Positions 1-8,660 of a stretch of DNA of 64,000 nucleotides are shown here, one piece after another (the stretch's first letter is position 1; each line of letters starts with the position of its first letter). Position numbers and translations under genes: made by a program. The stretch lies in the NCBI RefSeq assembly GCF_003984625.1, contig NZ_RWKH01000001.1, forward strand, positions 62,001 through 126,000. The letters run 5' to 3'. Origin of the DNA: Variovorax sp. DXTD-1 (GTDB lineage Bacteria; Pseudomonadota; Gammaproteobacteria; Burkholderiales; Burkholderiaceae_C). The notes beneath the pieces were generated by a model. It was not told the origin of the DNA, did not search any database, and worked only from the letters and a program-made list of their open reading frames with translations.

Positions 1-318
1 AACACCGCCCCCGAGGCGATGTTCGCCGCCGACGTGGCCGAGTCGCTGCTGGGCGCCTCCAATGTAGACCGCAGCATGGAGCCCAGCATGGGCGCCGAGG
101 ACTTCTCTTTCATGCTGCAGAAAAAGGCGGGCGCCTACCTGCGCATTGGCCAGGACGCGAAGAACGGCGCCTTCCTGCACAACAGCCGCTACGACTTCAA
201 CGACGAGATCCTGCCGCTCGGCGCCGCATTGCATGCGGGGCTGATCGAGCAGGGCATGCCGCTGGCTGCTATCCGCAGCGGGCAGCCCGTGAAAGACGCC
301 GCTACCGCGACGCCTTGA
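1..318 (+). CDS. M20-family amidohydrolase/peptidase, C-terminal part (5' end outside window)
   Basis: The reading frame is open from base 1 to the TGA at 316-318, giving the last 105 residues of a protein that begins upstream. The stretch MGAEDFSFM followed by a LHNSRYDFND segment is typical of the C-terminal catalytic part of M20D metallo-amidohydrolases (hippurate hydrolase/N-acyl amino acid hydrolase type), where the His contributes to the metal site. These enzymes release amino acids from N-acylated or dipeptide-like substrates in the cytoplasm. It lies 34 bases before a peptide-type ABC importer in the same orientation, so it probably hydrolyses what that importer brings in. The substrate cannot be read from this fragment. 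Confidence 0.85.
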   Translation, partial: NTAPEAMFAADVAESLLGASNVDRSMEPSMGAEDFSFMLQKKAGAYLRIGQDAKNGAFLHNSRYDFNDEILPLGAALHAGLIEQGMPLAAIRSGQPVKDAATATP

Positions 319-352
319 TGTATTTCCGATTCCAACCCGAGGAGTGTTCCCA

Positions 353-1936
353 ATGAGTTTCAAGAAGAAAGTGGCCGCGGCCACCGTTCTGTGCGCCCTG
401 GGCGCCATCAGCCTGGTCGCGAGCGCGCAGACCATCCGCATCGCCAACCAGGGCGACGCGCTGTCGCTCGACCCGCACTCGCTCAACGAGTCGCTGCAGC
501 TGAGCGTGACCGCCAACGTCTATGAAACCCTGGTGGGGCGCAACAAGGACCTGAGCCTGGCGCCACTGCTGGCCACCAGCTGGAAGCAGACCTCGCCGAA
601 CATCTGGCGCTTCGAACTGCGCAAGGGCGTGGTGTTCCACGACGGCACCCCGTTCACCGCCGATGACGTGGTGTTCAGCTTTGCGCGTGCGCAAGGCGAC
701 GGTTCCGATCTTCGCGCCACGCTGAGCGACATCAAGGCCGTGCGCAAGGTCGGCGATTTCGCCGTCGAAATCGAAACCAACGGCCCGTTCCCCATCTTGC
801 CCGACGTGATCTCGCTCACCATGATCATGAGCAAGAAGTGGTGCGAGGAAAACCAGGCCACCAAGCCCGTCGACCGCCGCAAGGGCATCGAGAACACCGC
901 CTCGTTCAAGGCCAACGGCACCGGCCCGTTCCGCGTGCGCGAGCGCCAGCCCAACGTGCGTACCGTGTTCTCGCGCAACGGCACCTACTGGGGCAAGATC
1001 GACGGCAACGCGCAAGAAATCGTCTTCACGCCCATCGCCAACCCGGCCACCCGCGTGGCTGCACTGGTCTCGGGCGAAGTCGACGTGATGGAACCGGTGC
1101 CCGTGCAAGACATCGCGCGCATCAATGCGGCGCCCAACGCCCGCGTCATCACCGGCCCCGAGCTGCGCACCATCTTCCTGGGCATGGACCAGAAGCGCGA
1201 CGAGCTCCTGTACTCCAACATCAAGGGCAAGAATCCGTTCAAGGACAAGCGCGTGCGGCAGGCCGTCTACCAGGCCATCGACATCGCCGGCATCCAGCGC
1301 ACCGTGATGCGCGGTGCCTCGCGGCCCACCGGCCTCCTGGTCGGCCCCGGCGTCAACGGCTGGACTGCCGAACTCGACAAGCGCCTGCCCTTCGACGTCG
1401 AAGCCGCCAAGAAGCTCATGACCGAAGCCGGCTACCCGAACGGCTTTGAAGTGACGATGAACTGCCCGAACGACCGCTACGTGAACGACGGCCAGATCTG
1501 CCAGAGCGTGGCCGCCAACCTCGCGAAGATCAACGTCAAGATCAACCTGGCTGCCGAGACCAAGGGCACCTACTTCCCCAAGATCCTGCGCCGCGACACC
1601 AGCTTCTACATGCTGGGCTGGACCCCGACCACCTACGACTCGCACAACGCGCTGAGCTCGCTCACCGCCTGTCCGGACGACAAGGGCACGGGCCAGTTCA
1701 ACCTGGGTGCGTACTGCAACCCCAAGCTCGACGAACTGACGAAGAAGATCCAGTCCGAAAGCGACAAGGCCAAGCGCAACGAGCTGATCAAGGAAGCCTT
1801 CAAGATCCATGCGGACGACATCGGGACCCTGCCGCTGCACCAGCAGTCGCTGGCGTGGGGCGTGAGCAAGAAGGTCGAGCTGGTTCAATTGGCCGACAAC
1901 TTCATGTACTTCAAGTGGATGAGCATCAAGCCGTGA
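353..1936 (+). CDS. ABC transporter substrate-binding protein, family 5 (dipeptide/oligopeptide type)
   Basis: This 527-residue periplasmic binding protein has a Lys-rich start, a hydrophobic core and a signal peptide cut predicted after ASAQ (near residue 25). The early segment NQGDALSLDPHSLNES and the length match the DppA/OppA/NikA family (about 500-540 residues). I chose the ATG at 353 because a GAGGAG ribosome site ends eight bases upstream; an in-frame GTG at 344 lies inside that site. It would capture peptides or peptide-like compounds and deliver them to the membrane permeases. The gene is followed by two GC-rich hairpins before the permease gene, which probably raise its output relative to the membrane components. 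Ligand identity is not decidable from sequence. Confidence 0.92.
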   Translation: MSFKKKVAAATVLCALGAISLVASAQTIRIANQGDALSLDPHSLNESLQLSVTANVYETLVGRNKDLSLAPLLATSWKQTSPNIWRFELRKGVVFHDGTPFTADDVVFSFARAQGDGSDLRATLSDIKAVRKVGDFAVEIETNGPFPILPDVISLTMIMSKKWCEENQATKPVDRRKGIENTASFKANGTGPFRVRERQPNVRTVFSRNGTYWGKIDGNAQEIVFTPIANPATRVAALVSGEVDVMEPVPVQDIARINAAPNARVITGPELRTIFLGMDQKRDELLYSNIKGKNPFKDKRVRQAVYQAIDIAGIQRTVMRGASRPTGLLVGPGVNGWTAELDKRLPFDVEAAKKLMTEAGYPNGFEVTMNCPNDRYVNDGQICQSVAANLAKINVKINLAAETKGTYFPKILRRDTSFYMLGWTPTTYDSHNALSSLTACPDDKGTGQFNLGAYCNPKLDELTKKIQSESDKAKRNELIKEAFKIHADDIGTLPLHQQSLAWGVSKKVELVQLADNFMYFKWMSIKP

Positions 1937-1943
1937 TTCCGCC

Positions 1944-1996
1944 GGCCGCCCGCAGGGCGGCCTGACCATGGGCCCGCTTCTTGCGGGCCCATTCCT
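1944..1996 (+). terminator. Double hairpin between binding-protein and permease genes
   Basis: Two perfect stem-loops follow the stop codon. The first is GGCCGCCC-gca-GGGCGGCC (1944-1962). The second is GGGCCCGC-ttctt-GCGGGCCC (1970-1990), followed by a T-rich run. The second looks like a rho-independent terminator or attenuator. Inside transporter operons such structures commonly stabilise the binding-protein mRNA and reduce read-through. Confidence 0.7.
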
Positions 1997-2007
1997 TTTG
2001 CTTCACG

Positions 2008-2919
2008 ATGAAAAAAACACTTGCCCGCTGGCTCGACAGCGACGTCGGCTACAGCTTTCGCACTTCGCCCGTGGCAATCGGTGCGGCACTCATCGCGCTG
2101 GCCTGCGTGTTCTGCGCGGTCTTTGCCGGATGGGTCTCTCCGCACAATCCTTTCGACCTTGCAACGCTCGAACTCGGCGATGCGCGTCTGCCGCCGGCGT
2201 GGAGCGCCGAAGGCTCTTCCAAATACCTGCTCGGTACCGACGACCAGGGCCGCGACATCCTCTCGGCCGTGATCTACGGAGCGCGCATTTCGCTGATCGT
2301 CGGCGTCGTGTCGGTATTGCTGTCGATCACGGTCGGTGTCCTGTTCGGCCTGCTCGCCGGCTTTCTCGGCGGCTGGCTCGATTCCTTCCTGATGCGCGTG
2401 TGCGACGTGATGCTGTCGTTTCCGCCCATTTTGGTGGCGCTGCTCATTGCAGGTGTCGGCCGCGCGCTGTTCCCGGGCGCCCATGAGTCGCTGGCTTTTG
2501 GCGTGCTCATCATTTCCATCTCGCTGACCGGCTGGGTGCAGTACGCGCGCACCGTGCGCGGCTCCACGCTGGTGGAGCGCAACAAGGAATACGTGCAGGC
2601 CGCCCGCGTGACCGGCGTGGCGCCGCTTCGCATCATGCTGCGCCACGTGCTGCCCAACGTGATGGGGCCGGTGATGGTGCTGGCCACCATTCAGGTGGCC
2701 ACCGCCATCATCACCGAGGCGACCCTGTCGTTCCTCGGCGTCGGCGTGCCGCCGACATCTCCTTCGCTCGGAACGCTGATCAGCATCGGCAACCAGTACC
2801 TGTTCTCGGGCGAGTGGTGGATCACCGTGTTTCCGGGCTTGATGCTGGTGCTGATTGCGCTCAGCGTGAATTTGCTCGGCGACTGGCTGCGGGACGCGCT
2901 GAACCCGCGCCTGCGCTGA
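2008..2919 (+). CDS. ABC transporter permease, DppC/OppC type
   Basis: The 303-residue membrane protein has a cytoplasmic N-terminus, an OppC-type N-terminal transmembrane segment (about residues 26-48) and a BPD_transp_1 domain with about five further helices. The cytoplasmic EAA loop is visible as QAARVTGVAPLRIMLRHVL, which docks on the ATPases. The ATG at 2008 was chosen because residues from MKKTLARWL match the normal DppC N-terminus; upstream codons run through the terminator hairpin. DppC normally pairs with a DppB-type permease, and none is encoded between the binding protein and this gene or downstream. The partner must lie upstream of the window or elsewhere, unless this permease works alone. 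Confidence 0.92.
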   Translation: MKKTLARWLDSDVGYSFRTSPVAIGAALIALACVFCAVFAGWVSPHNPFDLATLELGDARLPPAWSAEGSSKYLLGTDDQGRDILSAVIYGARISLIVGVVSVLLSITVGVLFGLLAGFLGGWLDSFLMRVCDVMLSFPPILVALLIAGVGRALFPGAHESLAFGVLIISISLTGWVQYARTVRGSTLVERNKEYVQAARVTGVAPLRIMLRHVLPNVMGPVMVLATIQVATAIITEATLSFLGVGVPPTSPSLGTLISIGNQYLFSGEWWITVFPGLMLVLIALSVNLLGDWLRDALNPRLR

Positions 2920-2941
2920 AACCAAAAAGGACAACGCCACC

Positions 2942-4008
<1,067 letters not shown>

Positions 4009-4012
<4 letters not shown>

Positions 4013-5037
4013 GCGCAGTACTCGAACCCCGCAGCACGGAAGGCGGCGAGCCGCTCGTCGTCGCACACGACCTGGCCCGCACTTTCGACGTGTCGCCGCC
4101 CTGGCTCAACCGCGTGCTCGAACGCAAGCCGCGCGTGCTGCTGCATGCTGTCGATGGCGTGAGCTTTTCCATCGAGCGCGGCAAGACGCTGGCGCTGGTC
4201 GGCGAATCGGGCTGCGGCAAGAGCACCGTCGCGCGCCTGCTGGTCGGCTTGTATGCGCCGACGCGCGGCGGACTGCAATTCGACGGACAGGATGCGCACG
4301 CCGCGTTCAAGACGCCCGAAGGCCGCAAGTTGCGCCGCCGCATCCAGATGATCTTCCAGGACCCCTACGCGAGCCTGAACCCGCGCTGGATCGTCGAAGA
4401 CATCATCGGCGAGCCGCTGCGCGAGCATGGCATCCTGAGCGGCAAGGCCGAGCTGCGCGAACGCGTGGGCGAACTGCTCAAGTCCGTCGGCCTCTCGCCG
4501 CTGGACATGAGCAAGTACCCGCACCAGTTCTCGGGCGGCCAGCGCCAGCGCATTTCGATTGCCCGCGCGCTCGCCACGCAGCCCGAGTTCCTGGTGTGCG
4601 ACGAGCCCACTTCGGCGCTCGACGTGAGCGTGCAGGCGCAGGTGCTCAACATCATGAAGGACCTGCAGCGCCAGCAGGGGCTCACCTATCTCTTCATCTC
4701 GCACAACCTTGCGGTGGTGCGGCATGTGGCCGACCAGGTCGGTGTGATGTACCTGGGCCGGCTGGTCGAGGTGGCCGACAAGCAAAAGCTCTTCGCCGAG
4801 CCGCGGCATCCGTACACGCGCATGCTGCTCGATGCGATTCCGCAGATGAAGCACACCGGCCGCGCACGCACGCCGGTCAGGGGCGAAGTGCCGAACCCGC
4901 TCAATCCGCCGGCGGGCTGTGCGTTTCATCCCCGCTGCCCGCATGCGAATGCGCGCTGCTCGGCCGAACGGCCGAAGCTCTTGAGCATCAAGGGCGTGCA
5001 GGTGGCCTGCCATGCGGCGGAAGAGGGTCGCATCTAG
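4009..5037 (+). CDS. ABC transporter ATP-binding protein, DppF/OppF type
   Basis: The second ATPase of the importer has 342 residues. Walker A GESGCGKS, signature FSGGQRQR and Walker [13 protein letters not shown] are intact, and the C-terminal [15 protein letters not shown] element is present. It forms a heterodimer with the upstream DppD-type subunit. The start overlaps the preceding stop by four bases. An insertion near residues 25-45 ([15 protein letters not shown]) before the first conserved block is seen in many DppF proteins. It is the last gene of the transport operon; the next gene starts 57 bases downstream with an unrelated function. Confidence 0.93.
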
Positions 5038-5093
5038 GCAAGGGTGTGCGCAAACGCACTGACCTGCCCGGCAATCCGGCGCAGAGTGCGGCC

Positions 5094-6029
5094 ATGACAA
5101 TGATGAAGATGCACCCGAGCGAAGACAGCAGCCCAGCAATGCAAACGGAACTCGGCCGCCGCGGCTTTCTCATGAGCTCCGCGCTCGGTGCGACCGCCAC
5201 GCTGGCAGCTCTTTGCTCGCTATCGAATGCCGCAGCGGGTACGCCCGGGCGGCGCCTGCCGGTCATCTTCATCGGCCACGGTTCGCCCATGAACGCGCTG
5301 GCCGACAACGCCTTCACGCGCCGCCTGGCTGCATGGGGCAAGGAGCTTCCGCGGCCTTCGGCCATTCTGAGCGTGTCGGCCCACTGGCTGAGCCGCGGCG
5401 CCACCGGCGTCGGAATGCAGGAGCGGCCGAAGACGATTCACGATTTCGGCGGCTTTCCCCAGGCGCTGTTCGACATCGACTACCCGGCGCCGGGCCATCC
5501 GGCGCTGGCACGCGAAGCCATCGGCGCCGTCAAGCAAACCCCCGTGGTGGGCACCCAGCAATGGGGCCTGGACCACGGAACATGGACGGTGCTGAAGCAC
5601 CTGTACCCGAAGGCCGACATTCCTGTTTTTCAGCTCAGCATCGACTACGACAAGCCAGCGGCGTTTCACTACGCCGTTGGCCGCGACCTCGCGGCGCTGC
5701 GCGACAAGGGTGTGCTGGTGATGGGAAGCGGCAACGTGGTGCACAACCTGCGGGCCACCGACCGCGGCACGCCCGACGGGCCCGCGGCCAGCCGGCCGTG
5801 GGCGCAAGGCTTCGACGACGCGGTGAAGGCCGCGCTGGCAGGCCGGGACGACCGCGCATTGGTCGCCTACGAAAAGCTGGAGGGCGCCGCAACCGCTGTT
5901 GCAACGCCGGACCACTACTTTCCTTTTCTCTACGCCCTCGGCGCCGCAGGGTCGAACGAGCGCGCGAAGACGATCTACGAAGGATTCCAGTCAGGCACGC
6001 TGAGCATGCGCTGCATCCAGTTCGGCTGA
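5094..6029 (+). CDS. DODA/LigB-type extradiol ring-cleavage dioxygenase with Tat signal
   Basis: The 311-residue protein belongs to the class III extradiol dioxygenase family (LigB superfamily; YgiD/plant DOPA dioxygenase branch), which cleaves catechol rings using a metal bound by His residues. Candidate metal and catalytic His residues lie in GHGSPM, SVSAHW, LDHGTW, NVVHNL and TPDHYFP. Unlike the usual cytosolic members, it has a twin-arginine signal (GRRGFLMSS followed by a hydrophobic run to about residue 47), which predicts export of the folded metalloenzyme. Several ATGs (5094, 5100, 5103, 5109) could start it. No aromatic-catabolic genes flank it, so the substrate is unknown. It converges with zwf, separated by only ten bases. 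Confidence 0.88.
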   Translation: MTMMKMHPSEDSSPAMQTELGRRGFLMSSALGATATLAALCSLSNAAAGTPGRRLPVIFIGHGSPMNALADNAFTRRLAAWGKELPRPSAILSVSAHWLSRGATGVGMQERPKTIHDFGGFPQALFDIDYPAPGHPALAREAIGAVKQTPVVGTQQWGLDHGTWTVLKHLYPKADIPVFQLSIDYDKPAAFHYAVGRDLAALRDKGVLVMGSGNVVHNLRATDRGTPDGPAASRPWAQGFDDAVKAALAGRDDRALVAYEKLEGAATAVATPDHYFPFLYALGAAGSNERAKTIYEGFQSGTLSMRCIQFG

Positions 6030-6039
6030 GCGCGCGGGC

Positions 6040-7506
6040 CTACTGCTCCTCGCCCCACGAGAAGCCGTCGCGCGCAATCATCGCGCTCGAGGCGCTCGGG
6101 CCCCAGGTGCCGGCCGCGTAGGGGCGCGGTCCACCGTCCGATGACCAGCTGTCGATCAGCGGCTCAACCCAGCGCCATGCTTCTTCCTGCTCGTCGCTGC
6201 GCACGAACAGGTTCAGGCGCCCGTCGATCACGTCGAGCAGCAGCCGCTCGTAGGCACCCACGCGCTCGGCGCCGAAGCGCTTGTCGAAATCGAGGTCGAG
6301 TTGTACCGGCGCCAGCTGCGCGGCGCTCTGGTGGCCGTTGCTGCGGCGGTTGTCCTGCGCCTGCGCAAGCATGTGCAGCTCCAGCCCGTCCTTGGGCTGC
6401 AGGTTGATCACCAGCTTGTTGACGGCGCCCGAGGGAGCGCGGTAGATCGCGTGCGGCGTCGGCCGGAAGTTGACCTCGATGCGCGCATCGCGCGAGGCCA
6501 GCCGCTTGCCGGTGCGGATGTAGAGGGGCACGCCAGCCCAGCGCCAGTTGGCGATTTCGGTGCGCAGCGCCACGAAGGTCTCGGTGCGGCTGTCGGGGTC
6601 GACGCCGGGTTCGTCCCTGTAGCCCGGCACGCGCTCGCCGTAGGCCGTGCCGGCGGTGTACTGGCCCCGAATGGCATGCAGGCCCAGCGTTTCGGGCGTC
6701 CAGGGCTTGAGCGCGCGCAGCACCTTGAGCTTTTCGTCGCGGATCGCATCGGCATGCGAGTTGATGGGCGGTTCCATGCCAATGGCGCAAACCAGCTGCA
6801 GCGCGTGGTTCTGCACCATGTCGCGCAGCGCGCCGGTCTGGTCGTAGAACGCGCCGCGCTTTTCGACGCCCAGGTCTTCGGCGATGGTGATCTGGATGTT
6901 GGCGATGTGCTCGCGGCGCCAGATCGGTTCGAACAGCGCATTGCCGAATCGCATGGCGAACAGGTTCTGCACCGAAGGCTTGCCCAGGTAGTGGTCGATG
7001 CGGAAGACCTGCTTCTCCTCGAATACCTTGCACACCGCGGCATTGATCGCGCGGTTCGATGCCAGGTCATGGCCCAGCGGCTTCTCGAGCACGATGCGCG
7101 TCGCCGGCCCGTTCAGGCCCGCCGCGGCTACTTGCTCCACCACCTGGGTGAAGAGCGCCGGCGCCGTCGCCACGTACATCACCACGGTGTCGGCATTGCG
7201 CTGCTTCAGCAAATCGGCAAGCCGCCCGTAGTCGGCCGGCTTCGACAGATCCATGCGCAGGTAATGCAGCAGCGAGGCGAACTTCTCGAACTCCTCGGCC
7301 GAGGGGCGCTTGGCGCCCTCGACGGCATTGAAGCGCGACTGGATCAGCTCGCGGTACTGGTCGTCCGAGAGGTCGTCCCGCGCCACGCCGACGATGCGTC
7401 CGTCTTTCGGCAGGCTGCCGTGCCTGAAGGCCTGGAACAGCGCGGGCATCAGCTTGCGCCATGCAAGATCGCCAGTACCGCCGAACAGAACGAGATCGAA
7501 GCTCAT
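6040..7506 (-). CDS. zwf: Glucose-6-phosphate 1-dehydrogenase
   Basis: Zwf oxidises glucose-6-phosphate to 6-phosphogluconolactone, making NADPH, and feeds the Entner-Doudoroff and oxidative pentose-phosphate routes. The 488 residues match the family length. The nucleotide-binding start LVLFGGTGDLAWRKL and the active-site motif RIDHYLGK are both present. I chose the ATG at 7506 (MSFDLVLFGG) because an AAAGGA ribosome site precedes it; the longer frame to 7575 has no such support. It is divergent from a solute-binding-protein gene, and a 14-base palindrome lies in the shared upstream region. The usual neighbour 6-phosphogluconolactonase (pgl) is not in the window. Confidence 0.97.
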   Translation of the reverse strand: MSFDLVLFGGTGDLAWRKLMPALFQAFRHGSLPKDGRIVGVARDDLSDDQYRELIQSRFNAVEGAKRPSAEEFEKFASLLHYLRMDLSKPADYGRLADLLKQRNADTVVMYVATAPALFTQVVEQVAAAGLNGPATRIVLEKPLGHDLASNRAINAAVCKVFEEKQVFRIDHYLGKPSVQNLFAMRFGNALFEPIWRREHIANIQITIAEDLGVEKRGAFYDQTGALRDMVQNHALQLVCAIGMEPPINSHADAIRDEKLKVLRALKPWTPETLGLHAIRGQYTAGTAYGERVPGYRDEPGVDPDSRTETFVALRTEIANWRWAGVPLYIRTGKRLASRDARIEVNFRPTPHAIYRAPSGAVNKLVINLQPKDGLELHMLAQAQDNRRSNGHQSAAQLAPVQLDLDFDKRFGAERVGAYERLLLDVIDGRLNLFVRSDEQEEAWRWVEPLIDSWSSDGGPRPYAAGTWGPSASSAMIARDGFSWGEEQ

Positions 7507-7555
7507 GTGTCGAATTTCCTTTTGTCTTGGTGCCGAGTGGGCTGTTTCAACCGAA

Positions 7556-7569
7556 TGGTACTTGTACCA
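7556..7569. promoter_or_regulatory. Palindromic operator candidate between zwf and importer operon
   Basis: TGGTACTTGTACCA is a perfect inverted repeat with six-base arms and a two-base centre. It sits midway in the 140-base region between the divergent starts of zwf and the AfuA/FbpA-like gene. The GGTnnnnnnACC form is compatible with a GntR- or LacI-type dimer; this is inference. It could control both directions. Confidence 0.5.
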
Positions 7570-7646
7570 ATTCATGAAACCTGTACGAAAGCTACGCTCA
7601 ACCCCGGCCGGGAGGCCTATTTTTGTTTTCGAGGCGGGGTTTTCAC

Positions 7647-8660
7647 ATGAAGAAGCTTTTTACTGCAGCGGCCTTGCTGGGTTTGTCGGCCGCCGCATCG
7701 GCCCAGGGCACGGTCAACGTGATCTGCTCGGTCCAGGCCGAATGGTGCAACGTGATTGCCACCGTGTACGCACGCACCACCGGTACCCGCATCAACATGT
7801 CGCTCAAGGGCTCGGGCGAGGCGCTGGCCCAGCTCATCGCCGAGAAGGACAACCCCAAGACCGATGTGTGGTTTGGCGGCACCGGTGACCCGCACCTGCA
7901 GGCAGCCGAGCAGGGCCTCACGCTCGAATACAAGTCGCCCACGCTGGCGCAGCTGCACCCGTGGGCCCAGCAGCAAGCCAAGCAGTCGGGCTACAAGACG
8001 GTCGGCATCTATTCGGGCCCGTTGGGCTTCGGCTACAACCCCGAGCTGCTCGCCAAGAAGAAGCTGCCCGTGCCCAAGACCTGGGCCGACCTGCTCAAGC
8101 CCGAATACAAGGGCGACATCCAGGTTGCCAACCCTGCCTCGAGCGGCACGGCCTACACCATGATCGCCACGCTGGTGCAGCTCATGGGCGAAGACAAGGC
8201 CTTCGACTACCTCAAGGCGCTGCACAAGAATGTGGGCCAGTACACCCGTTCCGGCACCGGCCCCATCAAGGCCGTGGCGCGCGGCGAAACGGCCGTGTCC
8301 ATCAGCTTCGTGCATGACGGCCCGGGCGAGAAGATGCAGGGCTTTCCGGTCGAGACCATCACACCCAGCGACGGCACGGGCGCCGAGATCGGCTCCATGA
8401 GCATCATCAAGGGCGCGCGCAACCTCGAGGCCGCGAAAAAGTTCTACGAATGGGCGCTGACGCCCGGTGCGCAGGAGCTTGGCGCCGCCAACAAGCAGTT
8501 TCAGCTGCCGAGCAACAGCGCAGCCAAGCTCGACCCGCGCATTCCTGACTTCAAGAAGATCAAGTTCATCAACTACGACTACGCCAAGTACGGCGCCAGC
8601 GCCGAGCGCCGGCGCCTGATCGCGCGCTGGGAAAAAGACGTCAACTCGCTCCCGCGCTAA
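7647..8660 (+). CDS. Periplasmic substrate-binding protein, AfuA/FbpA family (possibly sugar-phosphate binding)
   Basis: This 337-residue exported protein has a clear signal peptide (MKKLFTAAALLGLSAAASAQ). It resembles AfuA/FbpA-type binding proteins usually annotated as ferric-iron carriers. The paired tyrosines that hold iron in FbpA are not seen. Instead it has VHDG (His223-Asp224) followed 24 residues later by Glu247. From memory, Actinobacillus AfuA uses a His-Asp pair and a Glu with the same spacing to bind hexose-6-phosphates. Together with neighbours zwf, a HAD phosphatase, tal and pgi, import of phosphorylated sugars is more likely than iron. The ATG at 7647 begins the signal peptide; the upstream GTG/TTG codons do not. 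Confidence 0.82.
   Translation: MKKLFTAAALLGLSAAASAQGTVNVICSVQAEWCNVIATVYARTTGTRINMSLKGSGEALAQLIAEKDNPKTDVWFGGTGDPHLQAAEQGLTLEYKSPTLAQLHPWAQQQAKQSGYKTVGIYSGPLGFGYNPELLAKKKLPVPKTWADLLKPEYKGDIQVANPASSGTAYTMIATLVQLMGEDKAFDYLKALHKNVGQYTRSGTGPIKAVARGETAVSISFVHDGPGEKMQGFPVETITPSDGTGAEIGSMSIIKGARNLEAAKKFYEWALTPGAQELGAANKQFQLPSNSAAKLDPRIPDFKKIKFINYDYAKYGASAERRRLIARWEKDVNSLPR

Noticed and set aside
302..1969. 555-codon minus-strand frame opposite the peptide-binding protein
   Set aside because: Its Val/His/Gly-rich composition shows it is a shadow of the certain + strand gene.
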